Source of the DNA: Nitrosospira multiformis
Lineage (GTDB): Bacteria; Pseudomonadota; Gammaproteobacteria; Burkholderiales; Nitrosomonadaceae
Direction of reading: 5' to 3'
Assembly: GCA_017306155.1 (NCBI GenBank)
Contig: JAFKJB010000012.1
Location: 124,001 to 188,000, forward strand
DNA length: 64,000 bases
Shown: positions 25,158 through 35,353 of the stretch, one piece after another
How the letters are laid out: every line of letters begins with the position of its first letter
Numbering within the stretch: the stretch's first letter is position 1
Made by a program: the position numbers and the translations under genes
Notes under the pieces: model-generated
The model's input: the letters and a program-made list of their open reading frames with translations, nothing else
Database searches by the model: none
What the model was told of the DNA's origin: nothing

Positions 25158-26360
25158 TCAACCCTTACTGCCTCCCGAAGTCCACTCATCAATCATATCG
25201 GCCCAATCCTGCAACATCGCCGCCCGCTGCTCGCGGTACTCAGCCTTGTTGTAGACAGCCCTCACGCCCTTCTGCTCGTGCGCCAGGCACTTCTCGATCC
25301 AGTCGGTGTTGTAGCCGGCCTCATGCAACAGCGTGCTGGCTGTGCGCCGCAAATCATGCGGTCCGAACTTGGTAAGTGACTTCCCATCTTTCTGCGCCGC
25401 CTTGTAAGTCAGCGTCAGCACCTGGTTAAGTGTGGCAGCGCTCATCGGCGCATCCGAGTCGTACCGTGATGGCAAAACGAAGTCGGAACCACCGGCAAAG
25501 GTTTTCATGGCAATGAAAATATCCAGAGCCTGCTGGGACAGAAATACCAGGTGCGGGTTACGGCGTTTCATCCGCTCCTTTGGAATCGTCCACAACGCTT
25601 CGCTGAAATTGATCTCGCTCCAGGTCGCATTGGTCAGCTCGCTCTTGCGCACCATCGTCAGCAATAACAGCTTGGCCGCCGCACGGTTTGTTGGGCTTGT
25701 GCCCACTCGCTCCATGTACTGGTACATCAGCCCAATTTCTTCTGGCGTCAACGCTCGGTCACGTGGCTCGAATCGAGCGATGCTTGTTGGGCGCACCAGT
25801 TCTGCCGGGTTTTCGACCTTCTGCCCACGCTCGATGGCCCAGCGAAATACCTGCAACACGATTTCACGCACATGAACGGCGGTGGCCGGTGCGCCTCGCT
25901 CAACAATGGCATCAGCCAGCGCCCGCAAGTCTTCGTGGGTGATCTCCACCAGCTTCTGATTGCTGAATTTCGGCTTCAGCTCACGCTCATAAACCGAGCG
26001 GCGCATATCGCGGGTGGAGTCGGCCATCTGGTAGCCACGCAGCCACTTCTCCGCCCAGGCACCGAACGTCTCTGCATCTTTCACCCGCGCCTTGTCTCGG
26101 GCTTTCTCCTTGGCCGGCGACTTGCCCGCCGCAACCATCTTCTTGGCGTCACCCAACAGCTCGCGGGCTTCGGCCAGGGTGATGCCACCGACACCATAAC
26201 GCCCAAAGGTGATGGTCTCCTGCCGACCGTTGATTGAGTAGTTGTAACGGAACGAGATGGAGCCGGCTGGAGTCACTGCCACATAGAGACCTTCCCGGTC
26301 ATTCACTTTGTAGAGTTTGTCCCTGGGCTTGAGATTGCGCAGCTTGGTATCGGTCAGCAT
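25158..26360 (-). CDS. int: island tyrosine integrase (guaA-specific)
   Basis: 400-residue tyrosine recombinase of the P4/DUF4102 type. I start at MLTDTKLRNLKPRDKLYKVN, where the N-terminal arm-binding domain begins; the longer frame to 26465 adds a basic, non-family leader that overlaps arm sites. Catalytic residues are visible: Arg in MVRKSELTNATW, His-x-x-Arg in HDLRRTAS, His in CLAHEQKG and the Tyr in AVYNKAEY. Located next to the 3' end of guaA, as in other guaA islands. Confidence 0.93.
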   Translation of the reverse strand: MLTDTKLRNLKPRDKLYKVNDREGLYVAVTPAGSISFRYNYSINGRQETITFGRYGVGGITLAEARELLGDAKKMVAAGKSPAKEKARDKARVKDAETFGAWAEKWLRGYQMADSTRDMRRSVYERELKPKFSNQKLVEITHEDLRALADAIVERGAPATAVHVREIVLQVFRWAIERGQKVENPAELVRPTSIARFEPRDRALTPEEIGLMYQYMERVGTSPTNRAAAKLLLLTMVRKSELTNATWSEINFSEALWTIPKERMKRRNPHLVFLSQQALDIFIAMKTFAGGSDFVLPSRYDSDAPMSAATLNQVLTLTYKAAQKDGKSLTKFGPHDLRRTASTLLHEAGYNTDWIEKCLAHEQKGVRAVYNKAEYREQRAAMLQDWADMIDEWTSGGSKG

Positions 26361-26664
26361 GTACCTTGTCCTTCTTCGTCTCCGATACCATGCTGAAAAA
26401 ATCTCGAATTTATCGTATTTTTTCTTACGAAACAGTAACTTATAGAATATTAATACCATGAACACACAAAAGAACGCAGCATGGTATCGGCATCAATCAT
26501 GGCATCGCCAAACCATAATACCAGCTTTAATGCCATGCTCAAACGGTGCTTGGCGCTTCCTCCCGTTGCCAGATCGTGCCAAACACAAACAAAAAAAAGC
26601 CCGCAATTACGCGGGCTTAGCGGCATTTCATGCCATCAGGTGCCTGGCTGTGCCAGACGCGGAA
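26361..26664. other. int-proximal att region with arm-type boxes
   Basis: About 300 bases holding ataccatg-type boxes at 26385, 26453, 26480 (inverted), 26498 (inverted, one mismatch), 26518 (partial) and 26530 (atgccatg). These flank the int start and probably bind integrase and AlpA. No gene is seen except a terminator hairpin. Confidence 0.6.
26587..26618 (-). terminator. Rho-independent terminator beyond guaA
   Basis: On the lower strand an 8-bp stem aagcccgc/gcgggctt is followed by a run of T with few interruptions (the A-run at 26589-26598 here). It lies about 50 bases after the guaA stop, inside the island, so the island supplies guaA with a terminator. Confidence 0.75.
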
Positions 26665-26673
26665 TCATTCCCA
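26665..26673. other. attachment core at guaA stop
   Basis: tcattccca, the stop codon and last two codons (W-E) of guaA. It matches the first nine bases of the left att (11278); the internal copy has one difference. The longer att identity seen at the other two sites is missing here because guaA lacks the codons before W-E. Confidence 0.6.
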
Positions 26674-28188
26674 CACCCGGTTTATTCCACGTACTTCGTT
26701 CACGATGCGATTCGATATTCTCGCGAGCAGAACATAGGGAAGTTCGGCCCAGCGCGCCGTCATGAAATCTTCGGTCTGAACAGCGCGCAGCGCTACGACA
26801 AAATCATAGGTGCGGCCATCGCCCATGACCCCGACCGATTTTACTGGCAGAAAGACAGCAAACGCCTGGGAGATTTTTTCATACCAGCCAGCATCGCGTA
26901 ATTCCTCGATGAAGATTGCATCGGCACGCCGCAGTAATTCGGCGTACTCGCGCCTGACTTCACCGAGAATGCGCACTCCTAGGCCCGGCCCCGGAAAAGG
27001 GTGACGAAAGACCATATCGTGCGGCAGGCCCAGCGCCAGTCCAAGTTCGCGTACCTCATCCTTGAACAATTCCCGCAGCGGCTCCAGAAGCTTCAGATGC
27101 AATGTTTCCGGCAGGCCACCGACATTGTGATGGGATTTGATTGTGTTCGCCTTTTTTGTTCCGGCGCCGGCGGATTCGATGACGTCCGGATAAATCGTGC
27201 CTTGGGCGAGCCAGCGGGCATTGGCGATTTTTGCCGCTTCCCGTTGGAATACCTCGACGAATTCGCGCCCGATAATGCGGCGCTTCGCTTCCGGATCCGT
27301 GATGCCTTGCAAATGTCCCAGAAATTCTTCGCTGGCATCGACATGAATGACTTTCACGCCGAGATTCTGGCTGAACGTGTCCATTACCTGTTCGGCCTCG
27401 TTCAGGCGCAGGAGGCCGTTGTCCACGAAAACACAGGTAAGCTGCCTGCCGATGGCACGATGAATGAGGGCCGCTGCAACGGAAGAATCCACGCCGCCGG
27501 ACAGCCCCAGAATAACCTCGTCCGATCCCACTTCGGAACGGATTCTGCCAACCGCTTCCTCCAGATAGTCGGGCATGTTCCAGTCATAAGCGAGTCCGCA
27601 AATTTCATGGACGAACCTGTCTATAATGGCTTTGCCCTGCGGGGTATGAGTGACCTCCGGATGGAATTGCATGCCGTAGAACCTGCGCGATCCATCTGCT
27701 ATGGCAGCCAGGGGGGTGGCAGGATTGGCTGCTATGACTTGAAAACCCGGAGGGAGGGCAGTCACGCTGTCCCCATGGCTCATCCACACATCCAGAAGCT
27801 TTTGGCCTGATGCACCTGTACGATCATGGATATCCTGAAGCAGGCCGGCCAGTTTTTTTACCTGCAATTCAGCGTAACCGAATTCACGCACTTTCGAGTT
27901 TGCAACTGAACCGCCCAACTGCGCCGCCATGGTTTGCATGCCATAGCAGATGCCCATTACCGGTACTCCCAGTTCAAAGACGATTTGTGGAGCACGCGGC
28001 GTTTCATCCTGGGCGACAGAGGCCGGCCCTCCGGAAAGGATAATGCCTGCCGGGGCAAAATTCCCGATGAATTCCGGGTTTACGTCAAAAGGATGAATTT
28101 CGCAGTAGACGTTGCTTTCACGGACGCGGCGGGCAATCAACTGCGTATATTGGGAACCAAAATCAAGGATGAGTATTTTTTGATGCAT
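26665..28188 (-). CDS. guaA: GMP synthase, C terminus shortened
   Basis: 507-residue glutamine amidotransferase and ATP-pyrophosphatase that converts XMP to GMP. Amidotransferase Cys in [13 protein letters not shown], pyrophosphatase P-loop in [16 protein letters not shown]. The start is the ATG of [15 protein letters not shown]. The C terminus reads [11 protein letters not shown], whereas the usual end is ...GINRVVYD-x(5-6)-PPATIEWE, so about 13 residues appear to be missing in frame while the final W-E-stop is kept. That tail contributes to XMP binding in known structures, so activity may be reduced. The island lies directly behind. Confidence 0.9.
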   Translation of the reverse strand: MHQKILILDFGSQYTQLIARRVRESNVYCEIHPFDVNPEFIGNFAPAGIILSGGPASVAQDETPRAPQIVFELGVPVMGICYGMQTMAAQLGGSVANSKVREFGYAELQVKKLAGLLQDIHDRTGASGQKLLDVWMSHGDSVTALPPGFQVIAANPATPLAAIADGSRRFYGMQFHPEVTHTPQGKAIIDRFVHEICGLAYDWNMPDYLEEAVGRIRSEVGSDEVILGLSGGVDSSVAAALIHRAIGRQLTCVFVDNGLLRLNEAEQVMDTFSQNLGVKVIHVDASEEFLGHLQGITDPEAKRRIIGREFVEVFQREAAKIANARWLAQGTIYPDVIESAGAGTKKANTIKSHHNVGGLPETLHLKLLEPLRELFKDEVRELGLALGLPHDMVFRHPFPGPGLGVRILGEVRREYAELLRRADAIFIEELRDAGWYEKISQAFAVFLPVKSVGVMGDGRTYDFVVALRAVQTEDFMTARWAELPYVLLARISNRIVNEVRGINRVWE

Positions 28189-28351
28189 GACCAAAGCTCT
28201 CGGACCCGCTCTTTCGAGTGTTCAGAGAGTGGAAATCCGTCCTAAAATGAATATTGCTGTCAAGTGAAGAGAGGAAAAAAGTAGCAAGCAGGGCAGACCG
28301 CAGGTGCGGCAGATTGAGGCGATATGCTAATGTCATGCAACCTGTTTTCGG

Positions 28352-29812
28352 CTAATCGATATGGTAGTTCGGAGCCTCTTTGGTAATCTGCACGTTATGA
28401 ACGTGTGATTCACGAATCCCGGCGGCAGTAATCTCGATAAACTCCGCCTTGGCATGCATGTCATCGACAGTTTCGCAACCCAGGTAGCCCATACCCGAGC
28501 GTACGCCGCCAATCAATTGATGGATGACTGCAATGACGCTTCCCTTGAAGGGAACGCGGCCCTCCACGCCTTCCGGCACAAGCTTCCTGGAGTCTTGCTC
28601 GGGCTGCTGGAAATAGCGGTCGCTTGAACCCTGTTGCATCGCTGAAAGTGAACCCATTCCACGATAGGTCTTGTATGAGCGCCCCTGGAAGAGTTCTATT
28701 TCTCCCGGTGACTCTTCCGTACCTGCGAACAATCCTCCCAGCATGATTGAGTTCGCCCCGGCGGCCAGCGCCTTTACAATGTCTCCGGAATAGCGGATAC
28801 CGCCATCAGAGATCAGCGGCACGCCACTGCCCGCCAGTCCCGCAGAAACGTTCTTGATGGCCGTAATCTGAGGTATTCCCACTCCCGCCACAACGCGAGT
28901 GGTGCATATCGAACCCGGACCGATGCCCACCTTTACCGCGTCGGCGCCATGATCCACCAGAGCCCTGGCGGCGGCGGCAGTGCCCACATTGCCGCCAATA
29001 ACCTGGATTTTAGGAAACCGTTTTTTTACCCACTGCACCCGTTCAAGCACGCTTTGCGAGTGTCCGTGTGCGGTATCCACGACAATCACATCCACGCCTG
29101 CATCGACCAGCGCCTCTGCGCGTTCCTCACTGCCCTCGCCAACCCCTATCGCAGCGCCAACACGCAGCCGGCCTTGTTCATCCTTGCAGGCGTTGGGATG
29201 TTCGGATGTCTTGATGATATCTTTCACGGTAATCAGTCCGCACAACTCGAAGTCGTTATTCACGACGAGCACGCGCTCCAACCGGTATTTGTGCAGCAGG
29301 GCCATTGCTTCTTCGCGGCTGGCGCCTTCATTCACCGTTACCAGCCGCTCCTTCAAGGTCATGATATTCCTGATCGGCTGATCGAGATTGGTTTCGAAGC
29401 GAAGATCGCGGTTTGTCACAATCCCCACCACTTTCGAGCCTTCCACTACCGGCAAGCCTGAAATCCTGAATTTGTGGATCAGATTGAGCACTTCCCGCAC
29501 AGTCATGTCAGGCGGAATGGTAATGGGATCTTTTACCACGCCGCTTTCGAAGCGCTTGACGTTGGAAACCTGGGCAGCCTGGGATTCTGCTGGCATATTC
29601 TTGTGAATGATGCCGATTCCCCCTTCCTGGGCGAGCGCGATCGCGAGCCGCGCCTCGGTAACGGTATCCATGGCAGCGGATACAAGAGGAATATTGAGGG
29701 ATATTTCGCGCGTGAGTCGGGTTGTCAGATTGACGTTGCGTGGTAAAACGATGGAGTGGGCGGGAAGCAGCAGGACATCGTCAAAGGTTAGGGCTTTCTC
29801 AACCAGTCGCAT
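28352..29812 (-). CDS. guaB: IMP dehydrogenase
   Basis: 486-residue enzyme oxidising IMP to XMP, the rate-limiting step to GMP. N terminus [20 protein letters not shown] is classic. Two CBS domains occupy about 93-205. The catalytic cysteine is in [17 protein letters not shown], and the flap begins at [10 protein letters not shown]. It precedes guaA by 157 bases on the same strand, so the two-gene guaBA operon is intact apart from the guaA end. Confidence 0.97.
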   Translation of the reverse strand: MRLVEKALTFDDVLLLPAHSIVLPRNVNLTTRLTREISLNIPLVSAAMDTVTEARLAIALAQEGGIGIIHKNMPAESQAAQVSNVKRFESGVVKDPITIPPDMTVREVLNLIHKFRISGLPVVEGSKVVGIVTNRDLRFETNLDQPIRNIMTLKERLVTVNEGASREEAMALLHKYRLERVLVVNNDFELCGLITVKDIIKTSEHPNACKDEQGRLRVGAAIGVGEGSEERAEALVDAGVDVIVVDTAHGHSQSVLERVQWVKKRFPKIQVIGGNVGTAAAARALVDHGADAVKVGIGPGSICTTRVVAGVGIPQITAIKNVSAGLAGSGVPLISDGGIRYSGDIVKALAAGANSIMLGGLFAGTEESPGEIELFQGRSYKTYRGMGSLSAMQQGSSDRYFQQPEQDSRKLVPEGVEGRVPFKGSVIAVIHQLIGGVRSGMGYLGCETVDDMHAKAEFIEITAAGIRESHVHNVQITKEAPNYHID

Positions 29813-30004
29813 GATAGTGATCCTTCACAAAGCGGCATTATAGCGAACATGGATGCTATGGGGAATCATCCCGTACGAAGACGAAGCACAGGAACGACTT
29901 GAAGCTTTCCCAGCTTTCTACCGCAGACCCCTTGCCGCAATTGTTCACGGCACACCTCCATTTATAAGCCTGGTTTTTATTTTCATTCCGGGGTCAGTGC
30001 GCAA

Positions 30005-30295
30005 TCACCGGCTTTTTGCGCGCTTCCTGCGGCTTTCCTTGGGATCGATCCTCAGGGAACGATAAATTTCTACCCGGTCGCGATTGCGCAGAACCGTTGT
30101 TGGCGGAACCAGCCTGCCATATACACCGAGCTTGTTTTTCAGGAGATCAATCTCAGGAAACTGTGGAAGAATGCCGGACAGTTTTACGGCTTGTTCCACG
30201 GTAATGCCCTCCGGCAAATTCATTCGCCGTACAACCTGTTTCTCCGGTAATGCGTACACCACCTCGATGTCGATATTCCGATCAGGAACCTCCAT
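30005..30295 (-). CDS. rnfH: RnfH family ubiquitin-like protein
   Basis: 96-residue RnfH (UPF0125) protein, a small beta-grasp fold of unknown function usually found behind ratA. I start at MEVPDRNIDIEVVYALPEKQ; the longer frame lies within ratA. Conserved GKRLGVYGR-like segment appears as NKLGVYGRLVPPTTVLRNRD. The basic tail ESRRKRAKSR is typical. Its start overlaps the ratA end by 14 bases, so both are co-translated. Confidence 0.9.
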   Translation of the reverse strand: MEVPDRNIDIEVVYALPEKQVVRRMNLPEGITVEQAVKLSGILPQFPEIDLLKNKLGVYGRLVPPTTVLRNRDRVEIYRSLRIDPKESRRKRAKSR

Positions 30296-30719
30296 AAACT
30301 TCTTCTGCGCGCTCGATGAATGCTTCCACGAAGCTGTTGGCAATGACGAAGAAAACGGGGCCTACCAGTTTTTCCAGAAATATGTGCGAGAACGTGTAGT
30401 GCAGGCGAAACTCGATCTTGCATGCATCTTCCGCGAGAGGAATGAAGCGCCAGTGGCCGTCCAGGTTCTGAAACGGTCCGTTCAATAATGTCATTTTAAT
30501 CAGTTCTGGCGGGGTGCGTACGTTCTCGGTCGTAAAACTGTGCTTGATATGATGATAATCGATCATGATGGTAGCATGGGTGACCATCTCGCTTTGATGC
30601 ACAACGGAAGATCCCCCGCACCAGGGTAAAAATTTCGGATAATCCTCGACCGCATCCACCAGTGCGAACATGCGGCTTGCGGAATAACCAATCAGAACCG
30701 ATTTTTCGATGTCAGCCAT
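30282..30719 (-). CDS. ratA: RatA/COQ10-type START-domain protein
   Basis: 145-residue SRPBCC protein, starting MADIEKSVLIGYSASRMFAL. In E. coli RatA was reported as a 50S-binding toxin, but the family is also related to the ubiquinone-binding COQ10 protein, so the physiological role is debated. The motif VDAVEDYPKFLPWCGGS is diagnostic. It forms a pair with rnfH and is divergent from smpB, the standard arrangement. Confidence 0.9.
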   Translation of the reverse strand: MADIEKSVLIGYSASRMFALVDAVEDYPKFLPWCGGSSVVHQSEMVTHATIMIDYHHIKHSFTTENVRTPPELIKMTLLNGPFQNLDGHWRFIPLAEDACKIEFRLHYTFSHIFLEKLVGPVFFVIANSFVEAFIERAEEVYGGS

Positions 30720-31074
30720 GCGACGAATTGTCCCGCTTCAGCGAGACAGTATGAAACCCCGGCTTGATGGCGGACTGCTCGTTTTTTGACCTGGAAAATT
30801 GGTACATATGCATTGTTTTAATTGCTTGGTATTTCCAGCTTCTGAACCTGACGGGAGCCTGAACCGCGGTCTGAGTTGCATCAATGCTCCAGCTTGTCCA
30901 TCTGCCGAATTCAGGGTGAAAGCTGTTAAAATACACGAAACCCGCGTTGAACTCACCTTTTTCTTCCCCCGAGGATTTATCCAGGGATTCCTTGAACATC
31001 GTATCCCCTTGTAGCGTATCCTTTATCTTTGCGCTTTTTGTGAGCAGCGAGCATCCTGTCTTGAGAATCCCTGA
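30720..31074. other. ratA-smpB divergent intergenic region
   Basis: 355 bases with no convincing gene; overlapping frames on both strands have no family features. It should hold divergent promoters for ratA-rnfH and smpB, which I could not locate with confidence. Confidence 0.5.
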
Positions 31075-31518
31075 ATGAGCATCGTCCAGAATAAGAAAGC
31101 TTTTCATGATTATTTTATCGAAGAGAAACATGAAGCGGGGGTGGTTCTGGAAGGATGGGAAGTGAAAGCGATTCGCGCGGGACGGGCACAGCTGAAGGAA
31201 GCATATGTCGTTATCCGGAACGGCGAACTGTTTCTCATTGGCTGTCATATCAGTCCGTTGCTGGCAGCTTCCACTCATATCCAGCCTGACCCCGTTCGTA
31301 CGCGCAAGCTGTTGTTGCACGCCGAGGAAATCAAACGGCTTATCGGCAAAGTGGAGCGGGCGGGGTACACCCTGGTTCCACTGGATATCCATTATAAATC
31401 AGGGAAAATCAAGCTCGAAATCGGACTTGCAAAGGGTAAGAAGCAGCATGACAAGCGCGAATCCGAGAAACAGAAAGAGTGGGAGCGCGACAGGCAGCGG
31501 TTGATGCGCGCGAAATAA
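31075..31518 (+). CDS. smpB: SsrA-binding protein SmpB
   Basis: 147-residue partner of tmRNA in trans-translation, rescuing stalled ribosomes. Motifs [20 protein letters not shown] and [16 protein letters not shown] are canonical, with the basic C-terminal tail ([20 protein letters not shown]) that enters the mRNA channel. The tmRNA gene itself is not in the window. Confidence 0.97.
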   Translation: MSIVQNKKAFHDYFIEEKHEAGVVLEGWEVKAIRAGRAQLKEAYVVIRNGELFLIGCHISPLLAASTHIQPDPVRTRKLLLHAEEIKRLIGKVERAGYTLVPLDIHYKSGKIKLEIGLAKGKKQHDKRESEKQKEWERDRQRLMRAK

Positions 31519-31555
31519 CTTCGATATTTTACAACCTCAGATCAAATTCCTAGCC

Positions 31556-32638
31556 ATGCAGTTTGTCCAAACATCAACGATTCCACAAAGAACCGATCAA
31601 GAGTTGGTCGTGCAAAAACCTATCGCTATCTGGCTGCTCGTTTGCTGCGCTCTGGTATTCGCCATGGTAGTTGTAGGCGGTGTAACCCGCCTTACCGATT
31701 CAGGGCTTTCCATCGTCGAATGGCAGCCCCTCGTCGGCACGGTTCCCCCTCTCAGCCAGAATGACTGGGATGAGCTCTTCGAGAAATATCACCAGACGCC
31801 TCAGTATAAAAAGGTGAATCTTGGCATGAGCCTGGAAGAGTTCAAGGCAATCTTCTGGTGGGAATATTTCCACCGCTTATTGGGGCGCGTCATCGGTTTG
31901 GCATTTTTCATACCATTCCTGTATTTTCTGGCAAAAAAGGCAATCGATCGGCCACTGGGTCTGAAGTTGTCAGGAATTTTCCTGCTGGGCGCCTTGCAAG
32001 GGGGAATGGGGTGGTACATGGTAAAGAGCGGATTGGTGGATAATCCCCACGTCAGCCAGTATCGCCTGACCGCGCACCTGGGCCTCGCTTTTGCAATCTA
32101 TGCCGCAATGTTCTGGGTAGCGCTTGATCTGCTCAATCCTGGTCGCGGTACGTTTGCAAACGGCAAAGTGCGCAGTTTGCTCAATTTCTCGACCATGCTG
32201 TCTGTCCTGATATTCATAATGATTTTATCGGGAGGTTTCGTGGCAGGCATTCGGGCAGGACTGGCTTACAATACTTTTCCACTCATGGATGGCCATTTCA
32301 TCCCTCCGGAACTATTCATGCTGGAGCCCTGGTACCGGAATTTCTTCGATAACATGACCACTGTGCAATTCGACCATCGCCTGATTGCATGGACGCTGGC
32401 AATTCTTGTTCCGATTTTCTGGCTCAAATCCAGAGCAGTGCCACTTTCCGGCTCGGCCCGTCTTGCATGCAGCCTGCTGTTGATCATGCTGGCAGTGCAG
32501 ATAACCCTCGGGATTTCCACGCTGCTGCTGGTTGTTCCTCTAACCCTCGCGGCAGCGCATCAGGCAGGCGCATTACTGCTGCTTACCGCTGCCCTTTGGG
32601 TGAATCATGAGCTACGGCATCAATACCTCAGTAGTTGA
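31556..32638 (+). CDS. ctaA: heme A synthase (CtaA/COX15)
   Basis: 360-residue inner-membrane enzyme that converts heme O to heme A for cytochrome aa3 oxidase. Eight helices. Heme-ligand histidines lie in [25 protein letters not shown] and AAHQAGAL, and [19 protein letters not shown] is the family hallmark. It is 37 bases behind smpB. It fits an aerobic ammonia oxidiser with a heme-copper oxidase. Confidence 0.95.
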   Translation: MQFVQTSTIPQRTDQELVVQKPIAIWLLVCCALVFAMVVVGGVTRLTDSGLSIVEWQPLVGTVPPLSQNDWDELFEKYHQTPQYKKVNLGMSLEEFKAIFWWEYFHRLLGRVIGLAFFIPFLYFLAKKAIDRPLGLKLSGIFLLGALQGGMGWYMVKSGLVDNPHVSQYRLTAHLGLAFAIYAAMFWVALDLLNPGRGTFANGKVRSLLNFSTMLSVLIFIMILSGGFVAGIRAGLAYNTFPLMDGHFIPPELFMLEPWYRNFFDNMTTVQFDHRLIAWTLAILVPIFWLKSRAVPLSGSARLACSLLLIMLAVQITLGISTLLLVVPLTLAAAHQAGALLLLTAALWVNHELRHQYLSS

Positions 32639-32923
32639 GATTTCAACTCTTACTGATTGGGCAATCCTATGAATCCCGTCATTCCGGGCCCGGCTCGAGT
32701 CCAGCCAACCGGAATCCACTCACGCCCGGCAATGGTGCTTTGAACGTCACTTGCTACCCGGGATTTCAGCCGATATGACGTTCGTACTGTTTATCCGGGA
32801 ATCACCTCAGGAGGGGTTTCCAGAGAAAGAAGGGGGCGCAAAGGCAAAGCTTTGCACCCCAGGCGATATACATCAGAGATAGACAGGCTGTCCAGGATAG
32901 TTAGTGCTGACTACTAACTACTC

Positions 32924-34234
32924 CTAGGGTAGCTGCTGGTCGATAACGACGCTGATTCCGCCGGCGCCGATCATCACGGGCTGGCTGAAACCTTGCAGGT
33001 CGCCGCTTTGTGGCATGGGGGAGCCCGATTTCGAGATTCTGGCGCCTACTACCACTTCAGCGGGAAAAGTGGATAACTGCACGCCCGATCTCGCCATGGA
33101 GTCGTTCAGCGAAAAGTTTGCCGGCAGATCCTTGACCTGGAGGCGCAAGGTCGCAAGCGGGGCCTTTGGCCCCACTTTGGCGCGGGCAAAAATATACAGG
33201 CTGTCACCAGGAGACGCCTTGCTTGCCAGGGCAGGGCTCAGCGTTACCTTGCCGGAAAGCGTACCGGAGGCAGCGCCTCCTGTGGCCGAGGCTGATCCCT
33301 GTTTATTTGCAGGAGGAGGTGTCTGAGTGCCCGGCTGATCCGGTGCTCTAGCCACCAGGCCGCCTTTTCCTGCGGCCAGCGATTTTGCTTCTGCGATGCT
33401 GTCCTTAACGGATTGCACCAGCTCAGCCTCTGATGGCGGAATCAGTGCTGCCAGTTTTTCCCAATATCTTGCAGCCTCCTTGTATCTCTTCTCCTCGAAT
33501 TCGGCTGTACCTGCCAGCGCCAGCGCCTTGGGATTATTGGGATCCAGGCTCAACGCCTTCTTGATCAATTCCGTCGGTTTCCCGACCAGGCTGCCATTAT
33601 TCGTCATCGCCACAATATCGGCGTAATCGGTAATGATGGCGGAATCCTCGGGCGTCAGGGCAAGCGCCTTTTCATAAGCTTCCTTCGCCTCGTTGAATCG
33701 CTGCATCATGGCGTAGGTCCGGCCAAGCATAAGCCATCCTTCGACGTTGTCAGGATTTTCCTCAAGCTTCGCAATGAGATTTTCCATCACCGAGGAAAAA
33801 TCGGGGTGGCCTCCTTGCCCTTCCCCGGCCGACATCGATGGATGCTCCACAGCAGGCTGCGGCAGCAGCGCCTTGGTGTTGCCTATTGCGAGGTAAAGGG
33901 AAACCGCAAGGACGGGCAGGGCGAGCGCGGTGACAGTCATGGTTGCCACGTTGTGTCTTCCGCCCATTACCGTGGTCGCCGTGCTGTCGTCTTTGGGAAT
34001 ATCCTGCAGCATTCTTTGCTGCAACTCGCGCTTGCTTTGCTCGTATTGTTCCCGCGTCAGGATGTCGCTGCGCAGATCGCTGTCGAGCTCCGCCAGCTGA
34101 TCCCGATAAACGTCGATATTGGTGGCATCTCGCTCGACGCCAGTGTCGCGATCCTTCTTGCTCCACAGCGTCGGCAGCACGAACAGCAGTGCGCCGACAA
34201 TAAATATGCCGGCCACAATCCAGAATGAAGTCAT
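32924..34234 (-). CDS. ccmI: cytochrome c biogenesis protein CcmI
   Basis: 436-residue bitopic membrane protein that chaperones apocytochrome c to CcmF/H. Two N-terminal helices (about 3-23 and 95-118) flank a short cytoplasmic coiled segment (YRDQLAELDSDL). TPR repeats follow (NVEGWLMLGRTYAMMQRFNE). A C-terminal periplasmic domain begins near 330 with a Gly/Ser/Pro-rich linker. It is the last gene of the ccm operon. Confidence 0.92.
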   Translation of the reverse strand: MTSFWIVAGIFIVGALLFVLPTLWSKKDRDTGVERDATNIDVYRDQLAELDSDLRSDILTREQYEQSKRELQQRMLQDIPKDDSTATTVMGGRHNVATMTVTALALPVLAVSLYLAIGNTKALLPQPAVEHPSMSAGEGQGGHPDFSSVMENLIAKLEENPDNVEGWLMLGRTYAMMQRFNEAKEAYEKALALTPEDSAIITDYADIVAMTNNGSLVGKPTELIKKALSLDPNNPKALALAGTAEFEEKRYKEAARYWEKLAALIPPSEAELVQSVKDSIAEAKSLAAGKGGLVARAPDQPGTQTPPPANKQGSASATGGAASGTLSGKVTLSPALASKASPGDSLYIFARAKVGPKAPLATLRLQVKDLPANFSLNDSMARSGVQLSTFPAEVVVGARISKSGSPMPQSGDLQGFSQPVMIGAGGISVVIDQQLP

Positions 34235-34241
34235 GCGTTTA

Positions 34242-34832
34242 TTACCCCTTGCCTTCCTTCAGCAGGGCTTCCGCCTGCTTGAGTTGCTGTTCGGATAGCG
34301 CGGGTTCTTCGATGTGTTTGCGGCGGCGCTTGAGATAAAACACCAGGAAGACTGCGCCGGCCAAAAGGAAGATGAAAGGACCGAACCACAGGAACAGGGT
34401 GGTACTTTTCATCGGTGGACGATAAAGCACGAAATCGCCGTAGCGCGCCACCAGAAAGTCGACAATTTCCTTGTCACTCTTGTTGGCTTGCATCTGTTCG
34501 CGGATTTCGCGCCGCAAGTCGTTGGCAAAATCGGCACGGGAAGCGGCTATCGTCTCATTCTGGCAGACCAGGCATCGCAGGTCTTCGGATAGCGCAACCA
34601 TGCGTCTCTCTATTTCCGGGTCTTCGGCAACAGGGGCAGCTTCCTTTGCCCCTGCAAACGGAGCGAGAAGCAACAGACAGAGCAGCAGCGCCGTTTTTAG
34701 CAGTACGAAACCGCCTTCATTTGCCCTCATGCCTTCCAGGGCGCTTCCGGGGCTGCCTATACGGCTGCCTTTATCGTTTCTACCGCTGCCATAAGCCGCC
34801 AAAGACAACCGGGATAAAAGTTTCAATCTCAT
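34242..34832 (-). CDS. ccmH: cytochrome c biogenesis thiol protein CcmH
   Basis: CcmH (CcmL type), which reduces the CXXC of apocytochrome c. The active-site motif is LRCLVCQNETI, and a C-terminal membrane helix (LFLWFGPFIFLLAGAVFLVF) with a basic tail follows. The given start overlaps ccmG by ATGA and yields 196 residues, but a leader-like signal peptide begins at an internal ATG (end 34730; MRANEGGFVLLKTALLLCLL) giving 162. Which start is used is uncertain; the first 34 residues are not family-like. Confidence 0.88.
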   Translation of the reverse strand: MRLKLLSRLSLAAYGSGRNDKGSRIGSPGSALEGMRANEGGFVLLKTALLLCLLLLAPFAGAKEAAPVAEDPEIERRMVALSEDLRCLVCQNETIAASRADFANDLRREIREQMQANKSDKEIVDFLVARYGDFVLYRPPMKSTTLFLWFGPFIFLLAGAVFLVFYLKRRRKHIEEPALSEQQLKQAEALLKEGKG

Positions 34833-35353
34833 CCTTGTAATTCTCTCACCAGAGGCAGAATTTTATTCTGCAGTGCTTCCACTGTTACGGGACCAATCTG
34901 CTTATAGCGGATTACTCCATTCTTGTCGATGACATAAGTCTCCGGCACGCCGTAGACGCCGAACTCTATGCCGGTCCGGCCTTCGGGATCAACCGCGCTG
35001 GTGGCATAGGGGTCACCAAACTGCTGAAGCCATCTTAACGCGTCGTCTCGCTGGTCCTTGTAGTTGAGTCCGTAGACAGGGACAATTCCCGACTTCGACA
35101 GTTCCACCAATACCGGATGTTCCTGGCGGCAGGAGACGCACCACGAAGCCCACACATTCAATAGCCATACCTTGCCCAGGTTTTCCTTCGAGGTCAGCGT
35201 TTTTTCCGGCGCGTGCAGTTGCTGCAACTGGAATTCGGGAGCTGGTTTCCCCACCAGCGGAGAGGGAACCTGACGCGGATTTAGGCCCAGGCCGACGAGC
35301 AGAAAACCCACCAGTACGACGAAAACAGCGAGCGGCAACAGGAAACGCGTCAT
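34829..35353 (-). CDS. ccmG: thiol:disulfide interchange protein CcmG/DsbE
   Basis: 174-residue membrane-anchored thioredoxin-fold protein. N-terminal helix, then the redox motif WCVSC (Cys72, Cys75) in NVWASWCVSCRQEHP. The cis-proline is in GVPETYVID. It keeps apocytochrome thiols reduced for heme attachment. It overlaps ccmF and ccmH by 4 bases each. Confidence 0.95.
   Translation of the reverse strand: MTRFLLPLAVFVVLVGFLLVGLGLNPRQVPSPLVGKPAPEFQLQQLHAPEKTLTSKENLGKVWLLNVWASWCVSCRQEHPVLVELSKSGIVPVYGLNYKDQRDDALRWLQQFGDPYATSAVDPEGRTGIEFGVYGVPETYVIDKNGVIRYKQIGPVTVEALQNKILPLVRELQG

Larger units (their letters stand above)
11278..26673. mobile_element. GIsul2-like integrative genomic island at guaA
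   Basis: About 15.4 kb bounded by copies of the guaA 3' end (tcattccca on this strand). It carries a tyrosine integrase and AlpA next to guaA, IncQ-type repA/repC with an iteron origin, an RP4-type oriT, trbJ/K/L, a serine resolvase, arsenic resistance genes, ISCR2 and sul2. This gene set and size match my recollection of GIsul2, described from enterobacterial chromosomes and an IncC plasmid; identity has not been checked by alignment. GC, codon use and content differ from the flanking chromosome. Confidence 0.85.

Noticed and set aside
30712-31392. 226-codon lower-strand frame overlapping smpB
   Set aside because: It lies antisense to a certain gene and has no domain or leader.
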